Shown: positions 1 to 9,934, numbered from the stretch's first letter. The stretch: 64,000 nt of DNA from Bacteroidota bacterium (GCA_018266395.1 JAFEAM010000017.1:124001-188000); one strand, 5' to 3'. Made by a program: numbers and translations. Notes: generated by a model not told the origin, from the letters alone.

Positions 1-2
1 AC

Positions 3-974
3 GGACTTGGTGTTGAGGATGTGAATATGATCGTTGAAACGGCGATCGGCGGAACATCGCTGGCCAACACGATCGAGGGTCGGCAAAGATTTTCGATAAA
101 CCTCCGATTACCGCAGGACTATCGCAACAGCATAGAACGTCTTAAAAGGATTCCGATAAAAACGCCGGGCCTTGGCACGATCCCGCTTTCATCCGTGGCC
201 GAGTTCAGATTCGAAGATGGACCCCCGATGATCCAGTCTGATAATGCGATGTTACGGGGAGCGGTTCTTTTCAACGTTCGCGAAAGAGATTTGGGAAGCA
301 CAGTTCAACAAGCAATTGAAAAAGTCAATTCACAGCTTGGCGAGTTGCCCAATGGATACTTCATCGAATGGAGCGGTCAGTATGAAAACCTGATCCGTGG
401 AAAACGTACGCTCGCATTCATCGCACCTGTCGTGCTGCTGATCATTTTTCTATCGCTTTACCTGGCTTTCAAATCTATACGCGAAGCATTCCTGAGTCTT
501 ATCACTATTCCTTTTGCCCTTATCGGCGGCGCTTATATCATTTACTTCTATGGAGTCCATTTGTCTGTTGCCGTAGCCGTGGGATTCATCGCCCTTTTCG
601 GCATTGCAGTAGAGACAGGTGTTGTAATGGTAATCTATCTCAATGACGCGATGCAGCAACTTGTTGCATTAAAAGGAAATTCAAGCGATACAATTACGAA
701 GGAAGATTTAAGGGAATACGTCATCCATGGTGCCGCGAAAAGACTGCGCCCCAAGCTGATGACCGTGTGTGTCGCGTTGTTCGGACTTATTCCCGTGTTG
801 TGGTCTACGGGCGTTGGCAGTGATGTAATGAAGCCGATAGTCCTGCCAATGATTGGAGGAGTGCTGACCTCATCGACACACATCCTTTTGGTAACTCCAC
901 TGATCTTTCTGTTAACAAAGGAATATGAATTGAGAAAATTCGGAAAACTAGAGATCCATGATGTCAAGCACTAG
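3..974 (+). CDS. cusA: CusA-type heavy-metal RND efflux pump, C-terminal part
   Basis: The reading frame is open from the window edge, so this is the last ~323 residues of a protein that is about 1,040 residues long in the family. Visible are the end of the second periplasmic porter domain and five hydrophobic membrane segments. One carries GFIALFGIAVETGVVMVIYLN, very close to the heavy-metal (HME) RND signature. HME-RND pumps use proton flow to expel Cu(I)/Ag(I) or divalent metals from periplasm and cytoplasm. The TolC-like gene overlaps the end by 17 bp and two CusB-like adaptors follow, so a complete tripartite pump is encoded. Cu/Ag is inferred from the downstream Cu(I) ATPase. Confidence 0.93.
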   Translation, partial: GLGVEDVNMIVETAIGGTSLANTIEGRQRFSINLRLPQDYRNSIERLKRIPIKTPGLGTIPLSSVAEFRFEDGPPMIQSDNAMLRGAVLFNVRERDLGSTVQQAIEKVNSQLGELPNGYFIEWSGQYENLIRGKRTLAFIAPVVLLIIFLSLYLAFKSIREAFLSLITIPFALIGGAYIIYFYGVHLSVAVAVGFIALFGIAVETGVVMVIYLNDAMQQLVALKGNSSDTITKEDLREYVIHGAAKRLRPKLMTVCVALFGLIPVLWSTGVGSDVMKPIVLPMIGGVLTSSTHILLVTPLIFLLTKEYELRKFGKLEIHDVKH

Positions 975-2199
975 AACATTACTCGCAATAGTATCGGTGT
1001 TGGTCACTTTTAGTGTCCACGCACAGCGTCCATTTTCTCTCGACAGCGTGCTTTCAGTTGTGAAGAACAACAACCCGATGTTACAGGTCTATAAATCCCG
1101 GGCGGAAGCGATGGGGTCGTATGCAAAGGGTGCAAGAAGCCTGATGGCACCGGAAGCCGGGGGAGGTTTATGGATGTTGCCTTACAGCAAAGTCGATGAT
1201 CCCCGTGATCGCGGGCAGATCATGCTGTCAGTTCAACAAAAATTCACCAATCCATCGAAGCTCCGGGCTAACCAGGGCTACCTGGAGTCGAAGGCCGGTA
1301 TCGAGCGGGCTGGCGAAGCATTTACTTTCAATGAGTTGAGAGCCGTGGCAAAATCTGCGTATTACCGCTGGATCGTGCTCGAAAAGAAAAAAGTTGTTCT
1401 AAAGCAAAACGAGGAGATCATTACCCTGATGTTAAAGATTGCCCAGCTCAGGTATCCTTACAATCAAAGCAAGCTTGGAAATATCTACAAGGCAGAAGGG
1501 CGCCTTCAGGAAACGAGGAACATGATATTGATGAATGAAAATCAGATCACTCAACAAAATATCATGCTGGATCAGCTTATGAATATCCCGAAAGACATTC
1601 GCTTCTCGATTGATACGACCTATACGCCTCAGTTTGTTCCAGAGCCTGTCGACACTACGTCAATCGCCGAACGAAGGAGTGACGTCCGACGGATCGAAAG
1701 GAGCATCCAGTCCATGAGGTTGAACCAGGCGCTGGAAAAATACCAATCAAGACCTGACTTCAATCTGAGCTTCAATCACATGTTCGCGAGAAGCAAGGAA
1801 ATGCCCAATCAATTTATGTTGCTTGGGATGGTTTCAATACCTATCGCTCCATGGTCATCAAAAATGTACAAAGCAAACATTGAAGGAATGGGCAAGGAAA
1901 TCGAAGCTATGAAGATTGAGCGGAGCGCAATCATCAATGAAACGCAAGGAATGACGGCTGCAATGGCTGTTGAGATTGCTTCCCTGAAAAAGCAAATAGA
2001 GAACTATGAGCAAAGAATTATTCCGGCACTGCGGAAGAACTACGAAACACTTATGCTTTCATACGAAGAGAACAAGGAGGAACTGCCTATTGTGATCGAT
2101 GCATGGGAGACGCTGAGCATGACACAAATTCAGTACTTGGACACCGTAGAAAAATACTATGAGGGAATTGTCAATTATGAGAAACAGGTTGAAAAATAA
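958..2199 (+). CDS. TolC/CusC-like outer membrane efflux protein
   Basis: A 413-residue protein that starts inside the pump gene (17-bp overlap), which suggests translational coupling. Residues 1-22 form a signal peptide ending at VHAQ. The rest is charged, alpha-helical and periodic, as in outer membrane efflux (OEP) proteins: long helices around residues 120-190 and 310-410, with the N- and C-terminal halves broadly similar. Members trimerise into the outer membrane channel and periplasmic tunnel that docks on the RND pump. It is a little shorter than Proteobacterial TolC (~450-490), which is common in Bacteroidota. Substrate choice comes from its partners, not from this protein. Confidence 0.88.
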   Translation: MMSSTRTLLAIVSVLVTFSVHAQRPFSLDSVLSVVKNNNPMLQVYKSRAEAMGSYAKGARSLMAPEAGGGLWMLPYSKVDDPRDRGQIMLSVQQKFTNPSKLRANQGYLESKAGIERAGEAFTFNELRAVAKSAYYRWIVLEKKKVVLKQNEEIITLMLKIAQLRYPYNQSKLGNIYKAEGRLQETRNMILMNENQITQQNIMLDQLMNIPKDIRFSIDTTYTPQFVPEPVDTTSIAERRSDVRRIERSIQSMRLNQALEKYQSRPDFNLSFNHMFARSKEMPNQFMLLGMVSIPIAPWSSKMYKANIEGMGKEIEAMKIERSAIINETQGMTAAMAVEIASLKKQIENYEQRIIPALRKNYETLMLSYEENKEELPIVIDAWETLSMTQIQYLDTVEKYYEGIVNYEKQVEK

Positions 2200-3409
2200 A
2201 CACGCGTTCATCGCTCTCGCGATATTCATAATCGTAATGATGGTGATGGTATCGTGCAACAAAAAAGATAGCCATGCCGCGCATGACGAGTATACTTGTC
2301 CGATGCACCCAACTGTTGTACAAGATAAACCCGGGACGTGTCCGATTTGCGGAATGGACCTGGTGAAGAAGAGTCGACAGGGAGACGAAGTTAAGATCAC
2401 GGCTGAGCTTGGCTATTTACTTAAGCCCACAAATGCTATAGTTACCTCTTCCATCAAAACAATTACTCCAACCCGGAAGGATATGGAGGTTAAAGCGGAA
2501 GTCAAAGGAGTTGTTGTTCACGATACACGAAAACTTGCCACCATATCTGCGCGTTATGGCGGCCGTATTGAAAAACTGTTCATCAGGTATAACCAGCAAG
2601 CGATAAGCAAGGGGCAGAAGATTTTTGAAATCTATAGCCCTGAATTGATTACAGCCCAACGCGAGTTGTTGTATCTACTTAAATCGGATAGCACCAACAC
2701 TCGACTGATTGACGCATCCAAACAGAAGCTTGGTTTACTCGGAATGTCCGAAGCGCAGGTTAACAAATTGATCTCATCAAAAGAAGAATCGTATTCATTT
2801 CCGGTTTATAGCCCGGTTAATGGATACATCATGGAGCATCCAAGGTCTGACAAAGATGAAATGTCGGGTCGTTCAGAGATAACATCTGAGTTAAAGGTTC
2901 GAGAGGGGATGTATGTAACGCCAGGCGAATCCATATTCACAGTCGTGAGTCATTCTGATTTATGGGCTGAGTTTGACGTTCATCAACGTGACGTTCCTGC
3001 TGTGAAGCTCAGTGACCCATTAACGATAACAGTTGATAATTCTTCAGAAGGGATGCAAGCGAAAGTAGATTTGATTCAGCCATTTATTAAAGATGGTGAA
3101 AGCCTGACTAAAGTTCGTTCATATCTGCAAAATCCACATCAACACTATCACGCGGGCGAATTGGTGACAGCAACTTTTACTTCTTCGGCAAATAGATTGT
3201 GGATTCCCATTTCTTCCAAACTAGACCTGGGGACACAGGAAATTGTATTCATTAAGCGACGTGGAACTTTTCGTCCTCAAGTAATATCCTCTGGCCGTCA
3301 ATCCGATAATTGGATAGAAGTCCTCAAAGGCGTTGAGCCCGGTGACAGCCTTGCCTATAATTCACAGTTTATGGTGGACAGTGAAAGTTTCATTAAAGTC
3401 AGAAATTAA
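2177..3409 (+). CDS. cusB: CusB-like periplasmic adaptor with N-terminal heavy-metal-binding domain (first copy)
   Basis: A 410-residue lipoprotein. The ATG at 2177 is preferred over one at 2159 because it directly begins the signal sequence, which ends in the lipobox VMVSC (Cys27). Residues 39-63 are a compact metal-binding module, YTCPMHP...[11 protein letters not shown], with Cys41, His44, Cys55, Cys58 and Met60 as likely ligands. A membrane-fusion-protein body follows: hairpin, lipoyl-like (RIEKLFIRYNQQAISKGQ) and beta-barrel domains. Adaptors of this type link the RND pump to the outer membrane channel and can hand Cu(I)/Ag(I) to the pump. The gene overlaps the TolC gene by 23 bp and is followed by a second adaptor after 2 bp. 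Confidence 0.9.
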   Translation: MRNRLKNKHAFIALAIFIIVMMVMVSCNKKDSHAAHDEYTCPMHPTVVQDKPGTCPICGMDLVKKSRQGDEVKITAELGYLLKPTNAIVTSSIKTITPTRKDMEVKAEVKGVVVHDTRKLATISARYGGRIEKLFIRYNQQAISKGQKIFEIYSPELITAQRELLYLLKSDSTNTRLIDASKQKLGLLGMSEAQVNKLISSKEESYSFPVYSPVNGYIMEHPRSDKDEMSGRSEITSELKVREGMYVTPGESIFTVVSHSDLWAEFDVHQRDVPAVKLSDPLTITVDNSSEGMQAKVDLIQPFIKDGESLTKVRSYLQNPHQHYHAGELVTATFTSSANRLWIPISSKLDLGTQEIVFIKRRGTFRPQVISSGRQSDNWIEVLKGVEPGDSLAYNSQFMVDSESFIKVRN

Positions 3410-3411
3410 TT

Positions 3412-4614
3412 ATGAGAGCGGATATAAAAATCATCTTCATATTCATTGCAGTGCTTGTAATGACTAAATGTGGAACGAAAGATGAACATGCCCAGCATGA
3501 GGCTTCTGGCATAAAATACACCTGCTCGATGCATCCGCAAGTTATTCAGGATAAGCCGGGCACTTGCCCGATCTGTGGAATGGAACTGGTCAAAATGAAT
3601 CCTGGTAGTTCTGATGGATCATTGATGTTAAGTGAAAGTCAAATCAAATTAGCCAACATCACGACCACGCTTACGCGCTTTGAGAACATTGGTGAAAGCA
3701 CCATCCTCACTGGCCGATTAATGACTAGTGAAGAACAAACCGAGGTGGTGAGTAGCCGGGTGCAGGGTCGCATCGAAAAACTTTACTTCAAAGAAGTTGG
3801 TCAAAAAGTCGTTCAGGGTCAGGCGCTATATGAAATCTACAGTGAACCACTGCTGACACTTCAGCAAGAATACCTACTAGCCCTTCGTCAGTTTGAGGAA
3901 TTGAAGGATAACCGTTACAAATCCTTTCTCAAGTCATCCGAGAAAAAACTGATTCTATTCGGAATGACCAAAAAACAAGTAGATCAACTTACTCAAAATA
4001 GAAAGACCGATTCACGAATTACTTTTCTCGCACCTGCATCTGGAATCATTGCCACCGTCGATGCAACCGAGGGGCAGTATGTTTCGGAAGGCAGTGCGTT
4101 ATATCGCATTGAAAAGCTCGATCAAGTTTGGGTGGAGGCCGAATTGTATCCGGGCGAATCCCAGCTGGTTAAAACTGGTGATGTTGTGAAAGTACAGATC
4201 GGCGGATTCGAAGGTTTGACAGTTGAGGGGAAGGTTACGTTCCTAAGCCCTGAATATCGGCAGGGAAGCCAGATCATTACCCTGCGAGCTGTCATTGCTA
4301 ATCCGAAACAGGAGTTCATCCCGGGCATGCAGGCAACCATCATTCTTTCGCACTCAGAAAAGAAGGCTATTGCCCTTCCTGTAGATGCAGTGATTCGCGA
4401 TGCAAAAGGAAGCCATGTATGGGTACTAGCAAACGATGGAGCGTTCAGGCCGCGAATGGTTAAAACCGGGTTGGAAAATTCTGACAGGGTTGAGATCACG
4501 GAAGGCGTTTCTGAAAAGGAAAATGTCGTGATCACGGGGGCTTATTTACTCTACAGTGAGCTGGTGCTCAAAAAAGGTGGCGATCCGATGGCGGGACATC
4601 ATGATATGAACTAA
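3412..4614 (+). CDS. cusB: CusB-like periplasmic adaptor with N-terminal heavy-metal-binding domain (second copy)
   Basis: A 400-residue lipoprotein, signal sequence ending at VMTKC (Cys20). Residues 36-60 repeat the metal-binding module seen in the previous gene (YTCSMHP...TCPICGMELV). The membrane-fusion body has the same order but is clearly diverged, so this is an old paralogue rather than a recent copy. RND pumps take six adaptor protomers per trimer, so the two proteins could form a mixed ring; that is inference. The gene starts 2 bp after the first adaptor, so the two are almost certainly co-transcribed. Confidence 0.9.
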   Translation: MRADIKIIFIFIAVLVMTKCGTKDEHAQHEASGIKYTCSMHPQVIQDKPGTCPICGMELVKMNPGSSDGSLMLSESQIKLANITTTLTRFENIGESTILTGRLMTSEEQTEVVSSRVQGRIEKLYFKEVGQKVVQGQALYEIYSEPLLTLQQEYLLALRQFEELKDNRYKSFLKSSEKKLILFGMTKKQVDQLTQNRKTDSRITFLAPASGIIATVDATEGQYVSEGSALYRIEKLDQVWVEAELYPGESQLVKTGDVVKVQIGGFEGLTVEGKVTFLSPEYRQGSQIITLRAVIANPKQEFIPGMQATIILSHSEKKAIALPVDAVIRDAKGSHVWVLANDGAFRPRMVKTGLENSDRVEITEGVSEKENVVITGAYLLYSELVLKKGGDPMAGHHDMN

Positions 4615-4646
4615 AAACAAAACCATAAACTCTAATTTAAATCTGT

Positions 4647-5252
4647 ATGAAACCACACTCAGGAATTAGTATCACAATTCTTTTTTCGGCAGTCATGCTG
4701 GCAGCATGTTCAGGGGAGAAAAAGGAGTCTGCTGAAAGTCATGAAGCAGAAACAGCCACGGCATCGGCCGAATCCGCAAAAATGGAAGTTAAGGTATTCG
4801 AGAATGTCGATGCGTCAGTGAAATCACAGATCAACGGCTTTCTGACTGATTACTTCGCTCTAAATCAAACGCTGATCGAAGACAACCAGGATGGAGCCAA
4901 AGCTGCGGCCAAAAAGCTTTCGGAGACGGTGAGAAAATTCGATATGTCGAAGCTTGAGGGGGAGCAAATGGATTTCTACCACATGCAACTTTCGAAGATC
5001 AACGCAGCGTTGGGTAACATCGAAAAGAGCGCCGACATCGAAGAGACCCGGCTTGAGCTAGCATCTTTAAGCGAAGCCATGTATTCATTGGCGAAGGCTT
5101 ATCACCCCAATGATGTTGAGCTCTACTACCAGTTTTGTCCAATGGCTAGGAACAATGAAGGTGCGAACTGGTTGAGTCTAACGAAGGAGATCATTAATCC
5201 TTATATGGGACAAAGAATGCTCAAATGCGGTCGCACGCAAGAAACACTTTAA
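4647..5252 (+). CDS. DUF3347 lipoprotein (copper-operon associated)
   Basis: 201 residues with a lipoprotein signal (LAACS, Cys21), a Glu/Ala-rich linker to about residue 48, then a helical DUF3347 domain. It ends in a conserved block, YCPMARNNEGANW...NPYMGQRMLKCG. The Cys-Pro-Met and final Cys could be soft-metal ligands. DUF3347 domains commonly accompany, or are fused to, CusB adaptors in Bacteroidota, so a role as periplasmic Cu/Ag chaperone or buffer is likely but inferred. It lies 32 bp after the second adaptor and 25 bp before a second DUF3347 gene. Confidence 0.85.
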   Translation: MKPHSGISITILFSAVMLAACSGEKKESAESHEAETATASAESAKMEVKVFENVDASVKSQINGFLTDYFALNQTLIEDNQDGAKAAAKKLSETVRKFDMSKLEGEQMDFYHMQLSKINAALGNIEKSADIEETRLELASLSEAMYSLAKAYHPNDVELYYQFCPMARNNEGANWLSLTKEIINPYMGQRMLKCGRTQETL

Positions 5253-5277
5253 TCAAACTAAACAAACAAAAAAGATC

Positions 5278-5787
5278 ATGAAAAATACATTAGCTACCCT
5301 TGCACTTTGCGCGTGCTGTTCAACTGGTTTGATGGCACAACACGACCATAACAAGCCGGTGGCGTCAAATGAGATGAATCACATAATGTTCCAGGATGAA
5401 AAGATGAGCAATGCTTACGGGGCGTATGTTCTATTGAAGGACGCGTTTGTGGCGTCGGACAATGCAAAAGCAAAGGACGCCGCAGGGGAACTACAAAAAT
5501 CACTAACGGGCGTTGCCAATTCATCGAAGGCGTCTGAAATCGCTGCTTCAATTAATAAAAGTAGTTCACTTGAAGAACAGCGTAAATCTTTTAGTTCACT
5601 CAGTGACGAGATGGCTAAACTCGTAAAGGCTGGAAAGCTGTCAATGGGTTCTATATACCTGGAATATTGCCCGATGGCCAATAACAATGCTGGCGCGTTT
5701 TGGCTATCCAATGAGAAGGAGATTAAAAATCCATACTTCGGGGATATGATGCTGAAGTGTGGCTCGGTGAAAGAGACAATTCATTAA
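5278..5787 (+). CDS. DUF3347 secreted protein, second copy
   Basis: 169 residues. A cleavable signal peptide (to about residue 20, GLMAQ) replaces the lipobox of its upstream paralogue, so this one should be soluble in the periplasm. The N-terminus of the mature protein is His-rich (QHDHN). The DUF3347 domain ends in YCPMANNNAGAFW...NPYFGDMMLKCG, the same Cys/Met pattern as its neighbour. A membrane-anchored plus soluble pair fits a metal relay, by inference. It is the last gene before a strong hairpin terminator, so it closes the efflux operon. Confidence 0.85.
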   Translation: MKNTLATLALCACCSTGLMAQHDHNKPVASNEMNHIMFQDEKMSNAYGAYVLLKDAFVASDNAKAKDAAGELQKSLTGVANSSKASEIAASINKSSSLEEQRKSFSSLSDEMAKLVKAGKLSMGSIYLEYCPMANNNAGAFWLSNEKEIKNPYFGDMMLKCGSVKETIH

Positions 5788-5798
5788 CTGCCATTGTT

Positions 5799-5825
5799 AT
5801 GGCCTCCCCTAAGAGGCCATTTTTA
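5799..5825 (+). terminator. Rho-independent terminator after the efflux operon
   Basis: A perfect 8-bp stem, ATGGCCTC / GAGGCCAT, with a 6-nt loop is followed by TTTTA. It starts 11 bp after the DUF3347 stop codon and separates the RND efflux genes from the P-type ATPase genes, which therefore probably have their own promoter or rely on readthrough. Confidence 0.85.
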
Positions 5826-5851
5826 TCAGGTTAGAAAAATGTGAAGTAACT

Positions 5852-8278
5852 ATGGATAAGGTTCAGAAATATACATGTCCCATGCATCCCGAGGTAATCA
5901 AGGATGCACCTGGAAAATGTCCTAAATGTGGGATGAATTTGGTGCCCGTTAAGGAAAAAGGACATGAAAATCATGAGCACACGCCTCAACATCATCACGA
6001 AGAGCATAATCACCGCGCGATTACGCAAACAACGGAAGAAGGGCAGTACTATTGCCCGATGCTTTGTGAGGGCGACAAAAAGTATTCAAAGCCGGGCAAC
6101 TGTCCTGTTTGTGGAATGCATCTTGTCAAGGAGGTAAAGCTACAGCCAACGGTAAAAGAATATACGTGTCCGATGCACCCGGAGATTATCCGTAGTGAAC
6201 CGGGGAGTTGCCCGATATGTGGGATGGACCTTGTACCGAGGCTCGCACAAAAAGACAATGAGGAGGAAGAAGCCGCATACAAAGCCATGCTTAAGAGGTT
6301 TTGGATTGCATCGGCGTTGACTGTTCCAATCCTGATTATTGCAATGGGCGACATGGTTGGACTGCATCTTCACGATATCGTGTCCGCACAGGTATTGGGT
6401 TGGATACAGTTTGTTCTTGCAACTCCCGTAATCCTGTATTCAAGCGGAGACTTTTTTACGCGAGGCTATCAATCTATTGTAAGGTGGTCGCCCAATATGT
6501 GGACGCTTATCTCATTAGGTGCAGGAGCAGCCTACCTGTTCAGCATCGTTGCGCTGGTATTTCCAGGAATATTCCCGGACCAGTTCAAGATGGATGGTTC
6601 AGTGCATTTATATTTCGAGGCAGCGGCAGTTATTCTATCTCTAATCCTGCTGGGGCAGGTGTTGGAGCTTAAAGCGAGGTCGCGGACAAACAGTGCTATC
6701 CGCGCATTGTTGAATCTTGTGCCACCGGAAGTGACAGTGATACGAGACGGTCACGAACAAACTATACCTCTTGAGCAGGTCGTTCTGAACGATATAATCA
6801 AAGTACGGCCCGGTGAAAAAGTGGCGGTCGATGGGCAAGTAACAAAAGGCAACAGTTCGGTGAATGAATCAATGATCACCGGTGAACCTATGCCTGTAGA
6901 AAAAGCCGAGGGTGATACCGTGACAGGAGGAACAGTTAATGGTACCGGAAGCTTTGAAATGAAGGCACTCAAAGTCGGTTCCGATACACTGCTCGCACAG
7001 ATCATCGACATGGTCAACAAGGCGAGTCGTTCGAAAGCACCGATTCAAAACCTGGCCGACAGGATCTCAAGATATTTTGTCCCGATCGTTGTTGTCATCG
7101 CGATATTGAGTTTCACAGTGTGGGCTATCTGGGGTCCTGATCCAGCGTATGTTTTCGCATTCGCCAACGCAGTCACTGTGCTTATCATAGCGTGTCCATG
7201 TGCGCTTGGTCTGGCAACACCGATGTCGATTATGGTTGGAACAGGTAAGGGCGCTTCGTCAGGAGTCCTCATTAAAGAAGCCAAGGTTATCGAGAGCATG
7301 GAGAAAGTCAACGTGCTGGTTATAGACAAGACCGGAACGATAACAGTGGGCAAGCCGTCGTTTCAACACATCCAAGTACTTGACAACTCACTTACTGAAA
7401 ATGAACTACTGACTTTGACAGCCTCAATAGAATCAAATAGCGAGCATCCTCTTGCCAGTGCGATTGTTCAGGCGGCAAAGTCGAAAGGAATTCAACTGCA
7501 AACAGTAAAGAATTTCGAATCAATCACGGGCCAGGGAATAAGAGGTATTGTTGGGGACAAGAACGTTTCTGTTGGTAATACAAAACTGATCCAATCTCTT
7601 CAATTAAAACCGGAACAAACGATCGTTGCCGACATTGAGACAAGGCAATCAAACGGAGAAACCGTTATGCACATTGTAGTCAATAATAGACTGGCTGGAT
7701 ATGTTTCGGCAGCCGATCCGATAAAAGACAATTCAAAAAGTGCCATCACACAATTACAGAAGCAAGGTTTAAAAGTGATCATGCTTACAGGCGACAACAA
7801 GAATACGGCTAGACGGGTGGCGGAAGAATTGGGTTTGGATGGTTATGAAGCTGACTACTTGCCCGCCGACAAGCTCAACAAAGTAAAAGAACTTCAAGGC
7901 CAAAATATGATCGTTGCAATGGCGGGTGATGGGATCAACGACGCTCCGGCTCTCGCTCAGGCAAACGTGGGGATTGCAATGGGAACAGGTACGGATGCCG
8001 CTATTCAAAGCGCGGGAATTACTCTTGTGAAAGGCGATTTGAAAGGTATCATCCGGGCACGCAAGCTCAGCGTAAAAGTGATGAGCAATATCCGGCAGAA
8101 TCTCTTTTTCGCATTCATCTACAACGTCATCGGTATTCCGGTGGCCGCCGGAGTATTATATCCTTTCTCTGGTTTGCTTCTAAGTCCAATGCTCGCCGCG
8201 TTAGCGATGAGCCTCAGTTCGGTTTCAGTAATCGTCAATAGCCTTCGGCTAAGAGCCTCAAATATCGAAGCAGCATGA
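5852..8278 (+). CDS. copA: Cu(I)-type heavy-metal P-type ATPase with three N-terminal metal-binding modules
   Basis: 808 residues. Instead of CxxC ferredoxin-like domains the N-terminus has three small metal-binding modules (residues 7-32, 66-92 and 104-128), the middle one divergent (YYCPMLCEG...CPVCGM). A His-rich linker (residues 39-55, HENHEH...HHHEEHNH) lies between the first two. P-type ATPase motifs are complete: TGEP 343-346, CPC 448-450 in the transport helix, DKTGT 492-496 with phosphorylated Asp492, the HP motif at 532-533 and GDGIND 692-697. The last helices carry [14 protein letters not shown] and [15 protein letters not shown], typical of Cu(I) exporters. It should pump Cu(I), possibly Ag(I), out of the cytoplasm. 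The next gene overlaps by 4 bp. Confidence 0.93.
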   Translation: MDKVQKYTCPMHPEVIKDAPGKCPKCGMNLVPVKEKGHENHEHTPQHHHEEHNHRAITQTTEEGQYYCPMLCEGDKKYSKPGNCPVCGMHLVKEVKLQPTVKEYTCPMHPEIIRSEPGSCPICGMDLVPRLAQKDNEEEEAAYKAMLKRFWIASALTVPILIIAMGDMVGLHLHDIVSAQVLGWIQFVLATPVILYSSGDFFTRGYQSIVRWSPNMWTLISLGAGAAYLFSIVALVFPGIFPDQFKMDGSVHLYFEAAAVILSLILLGQVLELKARSRTNSAIRALLNLVPPEVTVIRDGHEQTIPLEQVVLNDIIKVRPGEKVAVDGQVTKGNSSVNESMITGEPMPVEKAEGDTVTGGTVNGTGSFEMKALKVGSDTLLAQIIDMVNKASRSKAPIQNLADRISRYFVPIVVVIAILSFTVWAIWGPDPAYVFAFANAVTVLIIACPCALGLATPMSIMVGTGKGASSGVLIKEAKVIESMEKVNVLVIDKTGTITVGKPSFQHIQVLDNSLTENELLTLTASIESNSEHPLASAIVQAAKSKGIQLQTVKNFESITGQGIRGIVGDKNVSVGNTKLIQSLQLKPEQTIVADIETRQSNGETVMHIVVNNRLAGYVSAADPIKDNSKSAITQLQKQGLKVIMLTGDNKNTARRVAEELGLDGYEADYLPADKLNKVKELQGQNMIVAMAGDGINDAPALAQANVGIAMGTGTDAAIQSAGITLVKGDLKGIIRARKLSVKVMSNIRQNLFFAFIYNVIGIPVAAGVLYPFSGLLLSPMLAALAMSLSSVSVIVNSLRLRASNIEAA

Positions 8279-8724
8279 GATCCACTCTATATATATGTGT
8301 AATCGTGGCTGCCCTTTCGGGGTGTAAGCAGGCCGATATTGAAAAGGTCAAACTGACCGAACTGAACGGTGATCAGATCGACCTCACCGACTACAAAGGT
8401 CAGACTGTCTTCATAAACTTCTGGGCGACTTGGTGTGGTCCGTGCATCAAAGAAATGCCGACCATCGACAAGGCTCAGATCGCCTTAAAAGACAAGGGCG
8501 TGGTTTTCCTGATTGCATCCGATGAAGAACCCGCCGAGATAAAAGAGTTTATGGAAAATCGACCTTTCAATTTCCACTACGTGCAACTTACCAATATGGA
8601 AGAGTTGAAGATCCCCGCATTGCCCACAACCTACATTTTCGACGAAGCAGGCAAGCTCAAGTTCTCTGAAACGGGGACAAGGGACTGGAGTGAACCAAAC
8701 AACCTAAACCTGATAACAAAATGA
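8275..8724 (+). CDS. TlpA/ResA-like thioredoxin-fold lipoprotein
   Basis: 149 residues with a lipoprotein signal (ALSGC, Cys17) and a single thioredoxin-like domain. The active site WCGPC (residues 53-57) lies in [17 protein letters not shown], and a cis-Pro loop (ALPTTYIF) follows near residue 122. Such periplasmic thiol-disulfide proteins reduce or protect cysteines outside the cytoplasm. The start overlaps the ATPase stop (ATGA) and the next gene overlaps its own stop the same way, so the three are translationally coupled. Its neighbours carry many cysteines, so keeping copper-binding thiols reduced is a reasonable inference. Confidence 0.88.
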   Translation: MRSTLYICVIVAALSGCKQADIEKVKLTELNGDQIDLTDYKGQTVFINFWATWCGPCIKEMPTIDKAQIALKDKGVVFLIASDEEPAEIKEFMENRPFNFHYVQLTNMEELKIPALPTTYIFDEAGKLKFSETGTRDWSEPNNLNLITK

Positions 8725-9929
8725 AATGGACTTACATAGGCATCGTGACCTTGCTCCTTGGTACTACATCCTGTTCACGTTCAAAGCAGCAAATATCCAG
8801 CAATTTTAAAGTTGAAGAACTCGTCGTTCCTTCTGGAAATTCAAGTGCCGAGCCATTCCTGTTCTCCGATAGCAACACGGTCTACCTGTCATGGATTGAG
8901 AAAAATGATTCAGGAACCGCCTTCAAAATGTCACGTCTTGAAAATTCGAAGTGGTCTGAGCCCGCAACAATCGCGACGGGCAACACATGGTTTGTGAATT
9001 GGGCTGATTATCCAATGCTCGCATCAAAGGGGCAAAACATGATCGCACATTTTTTAGACAAGAGCAGCAAGGGCAAGTATGCGTATGACGTCAAGCTTAC
9101 GTTCTCTGACAATGGAGGTGAAAGCTGGCGAACTCCGGGTGTACTCAATGACGATGGAAAGGAAGCCGAGCATGGATTTGTAACCTTACTGCCGTATAAG
9201 GAAAATTTCTTTGTGACGTGGCTTGATGGACGCAATACAGCAATGGAAGGCATTGAGGGAATGGATCATCATGAGGGACATCATGGAGCAATGAGCTTGC
9301 GCGCAGCGATCATCGACTATTCAGGAAAGAACATCAAAGAATGGGAATTGGATAACAAGACGTGTGATTGCTGCCAAACGAGTGCGGCCATTACGCCCGA
9401 AGGTCCGGTAGTGGTTTACCGCGACAGATCGGATGACGAAATTCGAGACATGTCCATTGTGCGACTGGTCAACGGCGAGTGGACAACTCCAAAAGCGATA
9501 CACAATGACAATTGGAAGATTGCCGGGTGTCCTGTTAATGGTCCGCGAGCTACAAGCAAAGGCAATACATTGGCGATAGCGTGGTTCTCGGCAGCAACAG
9601 ATACAGCGCGTGTGGATGTGATTTTTTCAAATGATGGCGGAGAATCATTTGGACAACCGATAAGGATCGATGAAGGAAACGCAATCGGTAGAGTAGACAT
9701 TGATGTGATCGATGAGAATACAGCTTTAGTGACCTGGATGGAAGGAGGAGAAATTAAGTTGGCTAAAGTAACATCCGCCGGATTAAAAGAACCATCCGTT
9801 ACCTTGGCAAATTCATCAGACGCGCGAACCAGCGGATTTCCACAATTGACCATCGCCGGTGGCCGTGCGATAGCAGCGTGGACCGATGATAAAGAAAAGA
9901 CAATTAAGACAGTATCCATTAACCTCTAA
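8721..9929 (+). CDS. BNR/sialidase-fold lipoprotein in the copper operon
   Basis: 402 residues, lipoprotein signal ending in TTSC (Cys18). Sialidase-type Asp boxes are visible (SDNGGESW around residue 130, SNDGGESF near 308), so it should fold as a beta-propeller. An unusual conserved-looking block, TCDCCQTS (around residue 214), and a later AGCPVNGP give a Cys-rich surface. A Met/His patch, EGMDHHEGHHGAM, lies around 178-190. The family is often labelled exo-alpha-sialidase, but its place in a copper operon and its Cys/Met/His content argue for metal binding rather than sugar cleavage; that is inference. It overlaps the thioredoxin gene by 4 bp. Confidence 0.75.
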   Translation: MKWTYIGIVTLLLGTTSCSRSKQQISSNFKVEELVVPSGNSSAEPFLFSDSNTVYLSWIEKNDSGTAFKMSRLENSKWSEPATIATGNTWFVNWADYPMLASKGQNMIAHFLDKSSKGKYAYDVKLTFSDNGGESWRTPGVLNDDGKEAEHGFVTLLPYKENFFVTWLDGRNTAMEGIEGMDHHEGHHGAMSLRAAIIDYSGKNIKEWELDNKTCDCCQTSAAITPEGPVVVYRDRSDDEIRDMSIVRLVNGEWTTPKAIHNDNWKIAGCPVNGPRATSKGNTLAIAWFSAATDTARVDVIFSNDGGESFGQPIRIDEGNAIGRVDIDVIDENTALVTWMEGGEIKLAKVTSAGLKEPSVTLANSSDARTSGFPQLTIAGGRAIAAWTDDKEKTIKTVSINL

Positions 9930-9934
9930 AGACT

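Noticed and set aside
4122-4535. 137-residue antisense frame inside the second adaptor gene
   Set aside because: Shadow of a well-supported coding frame, with no recognisable motif.
8721-9929. True exo-alpha-sialidase
   Set aside because: Asp boxes give only the fold; no arginine triad was recognised, and the context and Cys/Met/His content point to copper.
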